Below, piece by piece: positions 1-12,317 of a stretch of DNA of 64,000 nucleotides. The notes below the pieces were generated by a model. It did no database searches. It saw only the letters and a program-made list of their open reading frames with translations, and had not been told where the DNA came from. Position 1 is the stretch's first letter; the number at the start of each line of letters is the position of its first letter. A program made the position numbers and the translations under genes. The stretch is from contig NSJX01000014.1 in assembly GCA_002286715.1 (NCBI GenBank), positions 383,086-447,085 on the forward strand, written 5' to 3'. This DNA is from Dentipellis sp. KUC8613 (taxonomy: Eukaryota; Basidiomycota; Agaricomycetes; Russulales; Hericiaceae).

Positions 1-1999
1 GACACGATCCGCAAGATAGGTGGCCATGATGAAATCGTGCTCGATGATAAATGCGGTCTTTTTCGCGTGGAGGATAAAGCGCTTGATGACCTTAGATGCA
101 ATGATACGTTGCTCGGAGTCCAAGAACCTGATCACGAACGTTTTCAATGACAGCCAACAGGAGAGGATTAGGTCGTCTACTCACGAGCTAGGCTCGTCAA
201 TGAGGTACACAGCGACGTTCGGCTTGCCGAGTGCCAGGACGATAGCAACACGTTGGAGTTCTCCTCCAGAAAGCGTCTTGACGTCCTGGTCGAGGATCTG
301 CTCGAGATTCATTGGCTTCACGACGTCCGTCTGGAACTGCGAGTGCATGAAGGCCGCCTTGATCTGCTTGAGGAGCAGCATGCGGACGGTGCCAGGGAAC
401 TTCGGCGAGATCGTCTGCGGCTTGAGCGACACCGCGAGGCTCTGCTTATCAGTCTCCTCGTCGGGGGTGTCGCCAGCAAGCAGGCGGACGAACGTGGTCT
501 TGCCGGTTCCGTTCTCGCCAAGCATGACGATGATCTCGGAGTCTGTGAAAGAGCCCGCTTCGACCGTCAGCTTGAACCCGCCGAGAGTCTTCGTCATTGA
601 GGGGTATTGGTAGTGTCGTGTTTTGTCGATCAAGATCTCCTCTGCGGTCTCGACCATCTTGAAGGAGAGCGACTCCTCACGGAATCGCAAGTTTTCGGTG
701 GGGATGAAACCGTCCAGGAAGATGTTAATACCTATGATTCGATGGGCAAAGATATCAGGCTTTCAAAGGGTGTTTCGTACCTTCGCGAACAGAGTAGGGC
801 ATCGTCACGACACCGTACATCGATGGCTTGCCGTAGAGACAGCAGACAAAGTCGGAAAGGTAGTCCAGAACAGAGAGATCGTGCTCTACAGCGATCACGT
901 AGTTGTCGGGGGTAAGCAGGCCACGAATGACTTCGGCAGCTTTCAGACGCTGCTTGATATCCAAGTAACTTGATGGTTCGTCGAACATGTAGCTAGAAGA
1001 CTATATGAGCGCCCACCTGAGGTAGACATGATACAGGGAAGTGCACTTACACATCTGCCCGCTGGATACACGACATCGCAATAGCAAACCGCTGCAGCTC
1101 ACCACCTGAAAGCTGAGAGACCTCACGTGTCAGGACATTGTTGAGTTCGAGGTCGTCGAGAAGCTTCTGTTTGTTGTCCAATTCCTTCTTTCCATCTAGC
1201 ATCTGCTCGACGCTCATGTTGCCCTTGATTGCGCGGGGGATGTGATCGACATACTGGGGCTTGATCAAGGCTTTCAGATTGTCCTCCAGCACCTTCGTAA
1301 AGTAGTTTTGCAACTCAGACCCACGGAAGTACTTGAGGATCTCCTGCCAGTCTGGGGGATCCTGTACCACAGCGTCAATAATTACGCGCAGGCGATACCT
1401 GTAGATTTATTATGCACGTACGTCATAACGTCCGAGATTCGGTTTGAGCTTCCCAGCAAGGATCTTCAGTGCTGTACTTTTGCCGATACCGTTCGTTCCG
1501 ACAAGACCGAGGACTTGTCCCGGGCGTGGTGTGGGTAGTCGATGGAGCTTGAAGGAATTGGCGGTATATCGATGTGTGACTTCGGACTCGAGATTGGTAG
1601 GCAGGTTGATAATAGCGATGGCTTCGAATGGACACCTGAACGAAGTTTCAAGGTTAAGAGAGAAGGGTGCAGAGTGCACTTGTACGCACTTCTTCACGCA
1701 GATACCACAACCGATGCACAGGAATTCCGAGATGAATGCGATCTTATCTGAGGATTTGACCTCGATACAGAGCTTGCCTATGAGCGGTTCCGCACATTAG
1801 ACAAAGATTTCGGAATCCAGGATGCGAGATCCGCGTACCCATCTTCACGACTGGACATGACTTTCAAACATACCATAAGCCGGGGTGAAGTAGACAACAG
1901 ATGCTTCTAATTGCGCACCTTTTTACACTCCTGCGCACATCGCTTGGGTTTGCATCGGTTAGCGTCGACGATAGCGATACGGGTAATTTTGTCCGCCAT
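1..1999 (-). CDS. RLI1: ABCE1/Rli1 ribosome-recycling ATPase, 3' end cut by window edge
   Basis: Iron-sulfur ABC ATPase that splits ribosomes after termination and supports initiation in the cytosol. Read from the ATG at 1999, exon 1 carries the first cluster cysteines ([10 protein letters not shown]). The second ferredoxin-like cluster ([12 protein letters not shown]) lies near 1680-1720. NBD1 shows Walker [10 protein letters not shown] and signature [13 protein letters not shown]2 shows Walker [10 protein letters not shown], signature [10 protein letters not shown] and Walker B YLIDEPSS. Several short introns interrupt it; the last (128-184, GT-AG, 57 nt) joins EPSS to FLDSEQR. The frame is still open at base 1 after MATYLADRV, so the final residues lie outside the window. 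All catalytic motifs are intact. It is divergent from the parvulin gene, with 170 bp between the start codons. Confidence 0.96.
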
Positions 2000-2169
2000 G
2001 GCTGCGGGAGGACGGCTATGGAGGGAGCAGACGCACGGACGGAGGAGGATGGCTGAGGCTGTAGCTGCAGTCCGCCAGAGTCGAAATTTACTGATCGGCA
2101 CGTGCAGTCCTCGGCCCCGCCAATGAGCCGCATCCCATTGGCTCCCCGCATCATCCTCCCTCCAACTCC

Positions 2170-2836
2170 ATGGCAAAGGCGAAGAAAGCTGACCCTCCGG
2201 CGGCAGCAAAGGGAGGCAAGTCGGGAGGCAAGGGCGGGAAGAAGGGCGGTGATGATACTAAGGACAAGAAGGTAATTATTGCCATTTTCAATTACACGTT
2301 TTTCCAGTCATTTGCGGGCCATCACCCATGTATCTGAACTGATGTTCAGGAAAAGGGCGTGCTGAAGGCAGCGAATGCCATTAATGTTCGTCACATCCTA
2401 TGCGAAAAACATTCGAGGGCTCTTGAAGCCTTGGAGAAGATCCAGGTACGTCACCTCACCATCTCGATTCGAAGTGATCGTAGAACTATGTCCGTGTCTG
2501 GTCTGACCAGAGCGGCGAGCGATTCGACAAAGTCGCCCAAGAATATTCAGAAGATAAAGCCAAAGGTAGCGTCTCGCATCTTTCTCTCTCCTATCCATCT
2601 AACCCTAGCGCAGCTGGCGGTAGCTTAGGCTGGATGAATCGCGGCTCGATGGTGGTAAGTCTGCGATGGCCTGCGATGGATGATCATGTATCGTTTGATA
2701 TCTATCCTCTGATTAGGGCCCTTTTCAAGATGCGGCGTTTGCATTGGAGCCGTCCACTGTTGACAAGCCGGTCATGTCGACTCTTGTCAAGACGAACTTT
2801 GGTTATCACATCATCATGGTGGAAGGCCGCCGATAA
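2170..2836 (+). CDS. PIN4: Parvulin-type peptidyl-prolyl isomerase, PIN4-like
   Basis: Small prolyl cis-trans isomerase of the PIN4/Par14 class, whose members act in the nucleus or mitochondria on ribosome biogenesis and chromatin. Five exons were read: 2170-2271, 2350-2445, about 2511-2565, 2614-2654 and 2717-2836, giving about 137 residues. The N-terminus is a Lys/Gly-rich tail ([14 protein letters not shown]), as in PIN4. The catalytic domain follows: [45 protein letters not shown] and [13 protein letters not shown]. There is no WW domain, so it is not the Ess1/Pin1 class. The acceptor of exon 3 is ambiguous (a TAG at 2482 would add eight or nine residues). I prefer the site before SGERF because it gives the usual family spacing. 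Confidence 0.93.
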
Positions 2837-3162
2837 CACTCCATAATGACACACAACAAATTGTATACTATCTGACGCTTGTCGTCCATGTCGTATTCTT
2901 GCTTTCCCTGAACACGCCCGTCAAGAAGATAGCCCTATCCAAGAAGGCTCTGAAAATGCAAGCTGAAGTGCGCTTTCTTCCTCTCGGTCATGAAATCACA
3001 ACATCTACTTGTCTGCATACGATCTCACGACTTTCCCTGTACAAGCAAGGAAGGTGTATCAAGCAGGGACACCAACATCGTATAGATGCATTGTGATACA
3101 ATATATGCCAATAACCAATATCAATACTAACACACAATATTATGAGCTACAACAACCCTAAA
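2837..3162. other. Convergent intergenic gap
   Basis: This stretch holds the 3' ends of the parvulin and Snt1-like genes. AT-rich sequence near 3090-3150 probably serves polyadenylation. I see no coding or RNA feature. Confidence 0.6.
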
Positions 3163-6100
3163 CTAAAGTACTTGTCTCTTCGCATCCAGTGGTGATGCGC
3201 TGCCGCCCACGCCTGCCGTACGGTGGTGTTCAATGTACGCCACAAGATCTTCTGTTGTTCGCAGGCCAGGCATAGGTATGCCGGGTGGTGCAGGATATGC
3301 ACTGGTTGCCGGAGGAAGGGTGAAGGAATGGAGGGGTGGGTGTGCGAGGGGAAATGAGGGGATGGATGGATTGGGAGGGGCCATCATCATATTAGGAGGG
3401 GAATGTGCATGGTGGGGGATGGAGCCATATGGATGCTGCGGGAAGGGGGACTGCCTTGCTGGATGCATGGAAGGGAGGGGTTGTGTTTGCGAAGACCCAA
3501 CAGCACGCGTGTCAGATGCTGGATCCCGTGGTCGTGGTAGAATCTGTGTATAAGACCGGCCCCCGGCATCTGTCGTGGCACTGTCAAGCTTTTCCACAGA
3601 ACGAGCCGGCAACCCGTTCAGTGTGCCCAGCGAGTCTCCCGTGTGCCTAGGTGAGTTCGGAACACCTGGACCGGATGTACGTATTCGAGACTGAGCTGTC
3701 TTCTCGGCGGTATCTGAAGCACTCCGCGGCTCGAACGGGAATGGAGAGTACGGAGCGCTTTCGGATGTGTTGGCAAGGACAACGGTGCTAGTCGACGGGG
3801 ACATGATACCGGTACCCGGAAGCTGAGAAATTTCCTTGCGCAATTCCTTCGGAGTACCTGGCGTAGGAGATCGCTTCGGGGCGCGTGCGACCACTGCTTC
3901 TAGATCAAGGTCGACAAGGTTTGCTTTATAAAATGCGCTGACCTGAATCGTTGTCTGGTATACGGAATGAGATGAGTGCAATGAGCGACGGCAAAAGGCT
4001 GACCTTATTGGGCATCGAAGCAGCGATACGCTTGAAGTCGTCTCCATGCCGGCCCAGCAACCGTAAGAAGAGCGCTGATGATAGTAAATAAGTATGAAGA
4101 CACCCATGGAGATAAGAGCGACAAGACCGTACCCTTGTCTTCCGGTGACCAACGAACATTTGAAGATGTTGATTTGCGACGACTGGAGCCCTCATTTTGA
4201 TCCACGAAACGCGCTTCCGAAGGTGTTGCAGGTTCGAGATCAGGAGGCGTAGCGGAAGTTATGGCGACCCCGCGAGTCTTACGGGTCCTCTTTCCTCTTC
4301 TCAATGGCTTGGGCTCCACGTCCTGCAAAGGTCATAAATAACACGACCGAATATGAAACCGGTTTCGGGAACTCACCGTAGCGTCCGGATCTGCATCTTC
4401 GGCGTCGGCCGCCGCCGCAGCAGCAGCAGCAGCAGCAGCAACAGTCTTTGACGACGTCGCAACTTTTCGTCTCTTCGGCCGCCGCTCTGCATCAGGCTCT
4501 GGCGTAGGCGTCGTCGTCGGAGTCTGTTCAACTTGCGCCGCCTGCGCAGTACCCCTACGCGGTCGCCTCGAGTCGGTATTCCCAGCAGGCGCGCGCTTGC
4601 GACTTCTCGAGGATTTCGCGCCCTTCGACACCTCCGCATCGTGCTTCAAAATGTCCATGAGCAGCGCGTTGCCCTTCTTCTTGTCAGTCTTCCGTCCGCC
4701 ACGTTTCCGGGGGCCGTACCGCGTCACAAGTCGACGGAAGTCGATGATATTCTTCTTGTGAAGGTAGTAAAACTGTACACATTGAGAGGTCGTCTTGTGA
4801 GGAAGGCTCTGTGCGATAAGACCGAACTGCTTCGGATGTGCAGCGAACTTCTCGAGGAATATGACTTGTTCGTCCTCCGTCCAAGAGCCCATGCGATGGC
4901 AGGGCTCGTAGAATGATGCGGGGTCGTCGACAATGTTGTTCGTGTCATCATAAACATAGTCCACCTCGCCATGTGTGACAGAAATCATATCCGGAATCTT
5001 CGCGACGTTGCGCAACGAGAGATGCGCAGGATCCACGAGGTCCTCGTTGCCCAAACTCGCGATGATTTGCTCCATCTCGAGGTCCGACCGTACAGCGTCG
5101 CCAAGGACTGCGGCCGATCTACGTGTCGTGCGCCCAGAGACGGTGACCACTTCCTCTGCCGCAGGGACCTGACTCGGGGTGTCAAGGCGGTTACAATGCT
5201 CTTGCCATGCTTCGTGGAGTTCGAGATATTGCTTCCGTAGGCGCTGCGTCTTCTCCTCCCGCATCTCGTGCCGTGTTGCGACTTGTTTGGCTAACAAAGG
5301 CCGCACGTGGCTGAACATGTCCAGCCGTGCTGCAGACCGCTCGCCCGTCATGACCTCCTGCACCAGCTCCTCAGGTGACGAATCTGCACAGCGCACTGGT
5401 ACGGAGAGTGTGCGATTCGCCATCAACACAGGGTGCACCCGCGCTTCCCGAGGCTGGATATCGTACTTCTGCCGGGCCGACACAACCAGCTGCAGGGCTT
5501 CGTGAAGAGATTGAGCTTCCTTTGGGCGTACGGTGAACGTTTCAGACTGATCTTGCTCGGACGGTGCGATATGCTGAGGGTCCTTCTGGGAAGCTGGTTC
5601 AGACTGCCGTTCTGACATGATCTCATCTTGCTCAGCAGTATGCGATTGTGCAACATCAACCTTGGGAGGAGTTCCCAGAGTTACAGGGGTTTTTAAGCTG
5701 GGGGAACGCTCCGTAGAAGATATAGGTGAAGAGGGGCGCGGCAACTGTAGTGTAACGGAGGGCTTGTCGACGGGGAGAGCGGTAGGTGGCTCGATGGTTG
5801 ATGATACAGAGGGCATGTCCGTAATGGGGACCTCCACCTGGACGTCAGTGATAGGAGGATTTTTGCTTGAAGGGCCCAACGTATGGTCTGGTGGTGACTG
5901 CCGGTGAACTGTGGAAGGTTCAACACGAGGAATGGCAGGCGACGGCTCCTTTCTGACACCGGGAGGTGATACGGCCTTTGGCACAGTTAATGGAGGCGGG
6001 TCCTTTGAAAGAGCCACTGGGGACAAAGGACCCGAAGGAGGAGCAGGAGGGGCTTGTTGCGGCGCTGCTGTTGGGGTGGGACGCTCAGGGCCTGTTGCAT

Positions 6101-7739
6101 CGACAGCAGAGTGCGGCGCCGTTGATGCGTCGGCAGATACAGAAATTTCTTCCTGAGATAACGCCCCCGGCGTGAATGGCACATTACCGCTTTTCCTGCC
6201 AGTCCGCCTCTTCTTCTTTCTGCGATTTGGCTGCGGACCAACTAATAGATCAAGACGAATATATGAGAAGCAGGTCACTGAGAGTGCGGTATGATAGACT
6301 TACCCCGCCCCGGAGGCCCATCCGTAAATTGTCGTTTGCCCACAACAGGAGAATCCGGACGGCGAGGAAGGGATGGATGGCCCATTTGCGGCCCGTCTGA
6401 TCGCGGGAATTTGGAGCCCACGGTGTCGCTCTTGTATGTAGACGATGGGCTTGGGTGATCATTTGACGGATGTTGCAAATCGTCTGTCCTGATTCTGAGC
6501 CCGGGTTTCGCTTCATCCATGTGACCCGCAACGGCTGCGTCGCGGGGTATGAAAGCTCGAGGGCTGTGTACGAGTTGTTCAGCTCGCGGGACCGGGGATT
6601 GCGGAGGGGCTGGTCGGTAATGTCGTGACATGCGGGAAGAGCGAGACGACGAGCGCGTGCGTGGTCGTTTTCGGGGGACGAATCTCCGATCTGGTGCGGG
6701 TGTCCGGTAATCCGCGTCTTCTCGAGAGGCATTCCAGTTGGCACCGGAACGCACTTCGGCAAGAGCCTCACGATGCAGTGCTTCACGAAGAGAACCTGCA
6801 GGGGACGATAAACGCGTAGAGCGCGACGAGCGACTCAAGGATCGTTCATCGCTGGGATAGCGCGAATCGGGGAATTCGCGAGATAATACGCGCCCACGGG
6901 GAGGCGAATACGGCGATCGCGCATCCCGTCGATAGTAACCTACTGGATGTGTATCCCCAGAATACGAGGGTGTCCAGGAGTCGGAATCATCGTATTGCGG
7001 GCGGTATGAATCGGGTTGTCGAGAATAGCGATATTCAGCACGAGGGGGTCCTGGACGATAGCTATCGCCGCTCGGACGATATGAGTTGAAATCATCTCGG
7101 AGCGGTGGTCGGTGGGGGCCTGGTCTATGATCCCTGAAGCGCTCTGGCGATGGATCGCGTTCCTCCCCAGGACTGCGAGCGAGAAGTATGTGAGTCGAAC
7201 AATGAGTGTGTATAACACAAAATGCGCCTACACGTGTGTTTGCTTCCAAGCATCGGAAGGTTCGAACATCGGTTGAGCTAAGATATCACGGCGTCCTCTT
7301 TCGAAAGTAGCCGGTGGCGGCGATCCCCTTCGTTCCGGCCACTGCTGAGAGTGTCCGGGCCAGCCATCCGAATACCGTGGTTCATAATGGTCAGGAGATG
7401 GTGAACGAGGACGATATGATCGGTCTGGGTCTGGGCGCCATGAATTCGCTCCTGGACGATAGCTATTCGTGTATCCACCTCTGTGCGCAGCCCCTCCTCG
7501 AGTTGGGACATAACTATCGTAGCCGTTGCGGCCCCGCGAAGGACCAGGAGACGGCGACCTACGGCCGTCATGAATGCGGGGTCGCTAGAACACGCACGAG
7601 CTCAGACATGAGAAACGCAGGGAATCCTGTAGGAATGTGGACCCACCTCAAACTCAGGTCGAGGACCACCGTTCATGCGTGCCCCATTCCTGTTCGCCGA
7701 AGGGCTGAAGGACGACCTGTCAAAACCTCCCAGAGACAT
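3163..7739 (-). CDS. SNT1: Snt1/NCoR-like SANT-domain corepressor
   Basis: Large nuclear protein of the Snt1/NCoR/SMRT family, the scaffold of Set3-type histone deacetylase complexes. The ATG at 7739 begins MSLGGFDRSSF, followed by a disordered region rich in SYRP, RS and SP motifs. The central part (about 4900-5400) holds a basic helical segment (RHEMREEKTQRLRKQY) and the first SANT domain with GSWTEDEQVIFLEKFAAHP and TTSQCVQFYYLHKKNI. A second, intron-split SANT domain lies at about 3920-4170 (VRWSPEDKGT, FLRLLGRHGDDFKRIAASMP). The C-terminus is a Pro/His/Ser-rich tail. An alanine run encoded by a GCA/GCC repeat sits at about 4400-4440. The intron after exon 2 uses donor GTAGGC. The family is clear from the paired SANT domains. 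The exact first exons and start are less certain. Confidence 0.85.
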
Positions 7740-8080
7740 GCCGAACAAGGCGCAGGTTTGAAGGTCAGCTGTCGACCCCTGAGAGTCTGGGAAAGAAAGG
7801 ACGAGGCCCTGTATAAGAAATGTTAAGTTAGAAAGTTGCTTTGAGGTGGTAGCGGAAATCTAGAGCATCAAGACGGCCTGCGAGACGATGAGGAGAGTTA
7901 GAGAAATGCGTGTAGAGCAGGAGACAGTTGGTGCCACATATTCGGACTCCGTTGCGGCATCTGCCGCTCGCGGTGCACTGACTACTGACCAGCGCTTCCA
8001 GTGCTGTAACTACCACCCGGACACGACAATACTTATGCAAAGGCGCGTTGGCTGAACTGGCGTCCTTCTTATCCTCTTCC
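7740..8080. promoter_or_regulatory. Divergent promoter region between SNT1-like and PIG-S genes
   Basis: About 340 bp separate the two divergent starts. I see no convincing TATA box and no separate gene. A 124-codon minus-strand open frame here covers the PIG-S first exon and has no recognisable features. Confidence 0.45.
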
Positions 8081-10016
8081 ATGGACACCGGCGCGAAGGA
8101 CATGATGGGGCCGTTCAGAAATCCCTCCAAACTGCTGTTTGAACAGCCCAAGATTCGCAGAATCATCCTTGCGTCGTACTGGGCGATTGTCATACTTGCC
8201 ATTCCTCTGTGGTGGACTACTACAAGTATCGAGCGCCTTTCTCTTCCCGCTGCACGCGTACACGCTCAGGAGGACAAGCAGGTTGCTACTGGATCTACTC
8301 GGAAGCAAACATCCGCTGACCAGAGCTTCAGCTACATTTCCCTCTACATGTCGAATTCGAGACAGCCGACCCGGGACTGGACGCCGGGGGCATCGCAAGA
8401 GATGTAGAAGCCAGCTTTACATTCCAGGCGAAAGAAGCTGGCAAACAATTAGACCCCTTGCTATTGCAATTCTCGTCTAGGGAAGCAAATCGTACGTAGT
8501 CGGCATGTGTGATATGCACGGGCGCTTGACTTTCCTGTAAGGCCCTCCCAGTTCAAACGAATATGTTGTCTCTATCATTCCTGGTATCGAAAATGCTGTC
8601 ATCGAGGGCAGGCATCTGTCCGTCCCCCCGCAACCAGGTAGCGTTCACCCTCAGTCACAATCCTGCTTTGACTAACCCCAAGCTTTCCCAAGCATCAGGA
8701 ATTGCTAAAGATCTAGCATCTCTGCTCACGCCATACTCGTCACACCATGAGGCTCGAAGCTTTGAGCATCTCGTCGCGAAATATGCTCCGCGCTATAGGC
8801 TCGCCTTCACCATGTTGAACGAAGATGCTGCGGGCGGCAAGTTAGTGGCTGGCTGGGATATACAAGGGGCTCTCGCAAGTTTGTCCTACATGTTCGAAGT
8901 GATCTGTCGCGGTAAATCTGACCTTGTTATATAGACTATCTGGCACCTACCTTCGAACGTCTGAGCATTCTCCACAACTTCACTGTGGAAAGTCAAGTGC
9001 ACTTCCATGCCCCTCTGGCATTCGAGCCATTGAAGTTGGCCCTAAATGATGCAACCATCCATGGGCTCACTCAAGAGGATCTAACGGTCTTCGTGAACTC
9101 TGCCGAATGGACGCTCTGTGTGTATAGTCATCTGAGCTTTCCATGGTTTCCGGCTGAACGTACTTCTCAGCATCAAGTGTCTCCAATGACCCCGTTCTCC
9201 ATTTTATCTTGTTCATCCCCTCTCAGCCACACAGTCCATTGCGGATACTCGATGGACACAGTAAGCTCCTTTTGTCACCTTCACGATCGTGGCGCTGATT
9301 CTTTACAGACAATCCTACTTCATCCACTGCCTTCATTTTACCTCAATGGGGAGGAATCACGCTTCTCAACCTCCCAGAGGATGCCCCGTCCCCCATCCGC
9401 CTCTCTGCATCAGACCTCGAAAGCGTCTTCTCTACCTTTCGCACGCAACTACTCACTCTCCTTGGTGTTTCTGACCTCCCGGAAGGCATCGCTTCTACGG
9501 ATTCTTCGTCCATCACCGACTGGCAGCTGGATACCCTCTACCGGCGGCGTGCAATTGAGAACGTAGTCAGCAGCAAGGAAACTTTGCAGAGCATTGTAAA
9601 ACTCGTGGATCAGATTCCGAACATGCCTGTTGGCCAGGACGTCAAGGGAGACGTCCAGGAAGCCCTGACAGCCCTGGAGAAGGTCAGTCGTGAGTCTTCG
9701 TTATAGTCAAATGCGCTCAACGCAGCTTCGTCAGGCCTACGCGGAGGCGCATACGTCGCCGACTCTAGCACTGCAGTATTCCAGTCAGGCTTTGACCCTC
9801 TCCTCGAGGGCGTTCTTCAACCCTGGGATGCTTGCCCTGCTATATTTTCCGGCTGAGCACAAGTATGCGGTGTATACCCCTCTCTTCGCACCCGTCGCCG
9901 TGCCGCTGATTGTAACCGTGCTGAGGGAGCTGTCGGCATGGAGAAAGGCGCGGAAAGAGAATAAGGGCACTGGTAAGGAGCATGGTGACAAAGCTAGCGA
10001 GCCCAAGTCGCAATAG
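8081..10016 (+). CDS. GPI17: GPI transamidase subunit PIG-S/Gpi17
   Basis: Subunit of the ER GPI transamidase, which attaches preformed GPI anchors to protein C-termini. The ATG at 8081 gives MDTGAKDMMGPF. An open TTG-led extension upstream is not needed. Family topology is visible: an N-terminal membrane segment after the KIRR signature (IILASYWAIVILAIPLWW), a large lumenal domain with LNEDAAGGKLVAGWDI, SQVHFHAPL and ILPQWGGITLLNLPE, and a C-terminal membrane segment (LFAPVAVPLIVTVLREL) preceded by FPAEHKYAVYTP, a typical PIG-S ending. The tail is Lys/Glu-rich. Frame changes near 8280, 8480, 8560, 8910, 9120, 9260 and 9680 mark short introns. No motif is missing. Confidence 0.9.
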
Positions 10017-10289
10017 CACAGAATGTATACCGGGCAGCTTTCCATCGAAGATATCAGGTTCTCACATGCACACGCTCGAGAGATTTACAAATTGCTTAGT
10101 ATGACATATGCAACAACAGCCTGAAACAGATCAGATACAGAAGAGGATGGTAGCAGTGACACAGGCGAACAGAGAGAGCACAGCGGAGGAAGAAGAGATG
10201 CGACACGGGAATAAATGAGTCCTTTTTCCTTCGAACCTTCACATAACATCGCCGGCACCCCATCGCCCACCGTCTCAGCGTACAGCCTT

Positions 10290-11017
10290 TTAGTTGAGCT
10301 CCTCGAGGTTGCCTCCCTCCTTCGCGGCCTCCTTCGGCTGCTCCTCCACCTCGAAGTTCTCGACCAGGTCGGGCACATCGTCATCGTCCTCATCGGCACC
10401 AGCAGCTTGCCTCTGGCCCTGCTGCTGCTGGATCGCCTGGTACGACTCGGCGAGCTTGCGGAGTGACGCAAGCGAGTCGGGGCCGAGCTGGTTGAGGATG
10501 CCCGGGACGAGCTCGGTGAGCTCCTTGACCTGGCCTGCGCCGTAGATAGCGAAGGTGTTGGCGGAAACGGCAGCGTGGACTAGGATCGAAAGTCGCGTTA
10601 GTGATATGCGATGACGCGTAGAGACCCGAGACCATTGCTTCTTGCACGCTCCACAGATATGTCGGGATCGGCAGCAGTGTTAAAGCTTACCTTTTGGTGC
10701 AGTGAAGTGCAGGACGTTCCCATCCTCACGGAACATGTTAACCTCCTCAACGCCGGCAATAGGCTGCACGTTGAGCTTCTTGAGGGCACCCTGGAGCTTT
10801 TTGTCGTCTTGCGCGTTCGACGCTTTGGTCTTCTTGACGACCTTCCTCCGCATCGTGCCCTTGCCGCCTGCGCCAATCAAAATATTCCCGCACGAGGGTG
10901 CGCGAGTGCATGGGCGGGTGAGCAGCTGGTTTTCGGGCGATTTTTGCAGGGAAAAGGCTCACCGATCCTGTTGGCCGCCGCCTGAGCCTGGAGTTTTGCC
11001 AGTTTTGCTGGATCCAT
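10290..11017 (-). CDS. EGD1: Nascent polypeptide-associated complex subunit beta (BTF3/Egd1)
   Basis: Ribosome-associated chaperone subunit that pairs with NAC alpha and shields emerging nascent chains. The start at 11017 gives [13 protein letters not shown]. After an intron comes the NAC domain with the ribosome-binding basic motif [11 protein letters not shown] and then [20 protein letters not shown]. The next exon reads [36 protein letters not shown] and LRKLAESYQ. The acidic C-terminus ([15 protein letters not shown]) ends EEL-N before TAA at 10290. Length and motif order match the family. It is divergent from the GNAT gene across about 250 bp. Confidence 0.96.
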
Positions 11018-11269
11018 TGTGTGTATTCGGACGGCGATCGGGGGGTCTAAGGGCGCGGATGGTCGAGGGCGTCCGTCGTGAAAAGTGTAACAAGGTTTGA
11101 AAGTAAACACAAGTAAACAACGCGAGCCTTTCCTACTTCCCCGTTTCGGCAAACTCGCCATCGTCCTCCGCATGACCCGCTGGGAGTTCGAGTCAATCGC
11201 AGGGAGCATAATTTGAATTGAGGTTGTTCAGACCCGTTTTGACTTGCTGCAACACTCTTGACAACAGAC

Positions 11270-12100
11270 ATGGCCAGCGCCTTCCATATCAGACCCGCTA
11301 AGCCGGAGGATGTGGTATGTGTCTTTGTAAAGACTTTGTATCCGCCCTCATGAACATTTCACACACATCAGCAAACCCTCCTCGACTTGATCCTGGCATT
11401 GGTAGGACTGATCGTAGACATCGGGCGAAAGCAACCCTCTAACCATCCTTCAGGCGACTTACGAGAAAGCCGCCGAGTCGGCCAAGGCTACGCCTGAGCT
11501 CGTAAGTCTTTGTAACACGACATTCTTTTCTTGCGATCTAACTTGCAGCTGTAGCTGATAAAGAATCTGTTCGAGTCTCCAGTCGCAAGCGCGCTGCTCG
11601 CCATCGCAGGAACACCAGAGAACCCAGGAGAACCTCTCGGCCTGGCGCTGTATTTCTTCAACTTTTCGACCTGGACCGGCCGGCCTGGTCTCTACGTGCG
11701 CGCAACTGACCTTGTTTACTAGGATCGCACACTAACAGTATGCTAGCTTGAGGATCTGTTCGTGAAGCCCGAAAACAGGAATCTCGGCATCGGTAAGGCA
11801 CTGTTTGCGGAGCTCGCTGTGATCGCGCAGGAAAAGGTGAGATCAGTAACATCTCGACGACGATCGCTGTATTGACCGTATGCACAGAATTGTGCACGGA
11901 TGGACTGGTCTGTTCTTACGGTAAGACATCCCGATCTCAACAGATATTTTTGCTAAACCATGTACCAATAGTGGAACGAACCTTCAATCAGGTTCTACCA
12001 GGATGTCTTGGGGGCTAAGCCTATGGAGGGATGGCTGGGGATGAGGCTCGAGGAAGAAGGGATCGAGAGTCTTAAGAAGTTGAAGCAGAAAGCAAACTGA
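11270..12100 (+). CDS. GNAT-family N-acetyltransferase, diamine/thialysine type
   Basis: Predicted acetyl-CoA-dependent N-acetyltransferase resembling the small SSAT/thialysine acetyltransferases. The start gives MASAFHIRPAKPEDV. Exons are short and introns are many (first donor GTATGTGT after 11310). The acetyl-CoA binding motif A is seen as LEDLFVKPENRNLGIGKAL, and the downstream motif B region as WNEPSIRFYQDVLGAKPM. The C-terminus is EEGIESLKKLKQKAN. It is about 170-180 residues, normal for the family. Whether the substrate is a polyamine, an aminoalkyl compound or a protein cannot be told from the sequence. Confidence 0.85.
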
Positions 12101-12317
12101 CATGTAGCATAGCGAATTACCTTGATGGATGGATATGTGCCAGGCAGCCTGTACGGCGTTCACACGCCGGCGTCCGGCCGGACGGCCTTGTAGCTCTCTA
12201 GAAAACGGAGGCGGTATTTCACATTGGATTCAATGGTATAACAGAGCGTGTGCGACAAAAAGGTGTAGGCAACCAAGAGCCCAAAGAGAGGAATAGCCGT
12301 ACTATAGTACACGGCCA

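Noticed and set aside
8048..8080. Upstream TTG start for PIG-S
   Set aside because: Not an ATG. The ATG at 8081 gives the normal short cytosolic N-terminus before the first membrane span.
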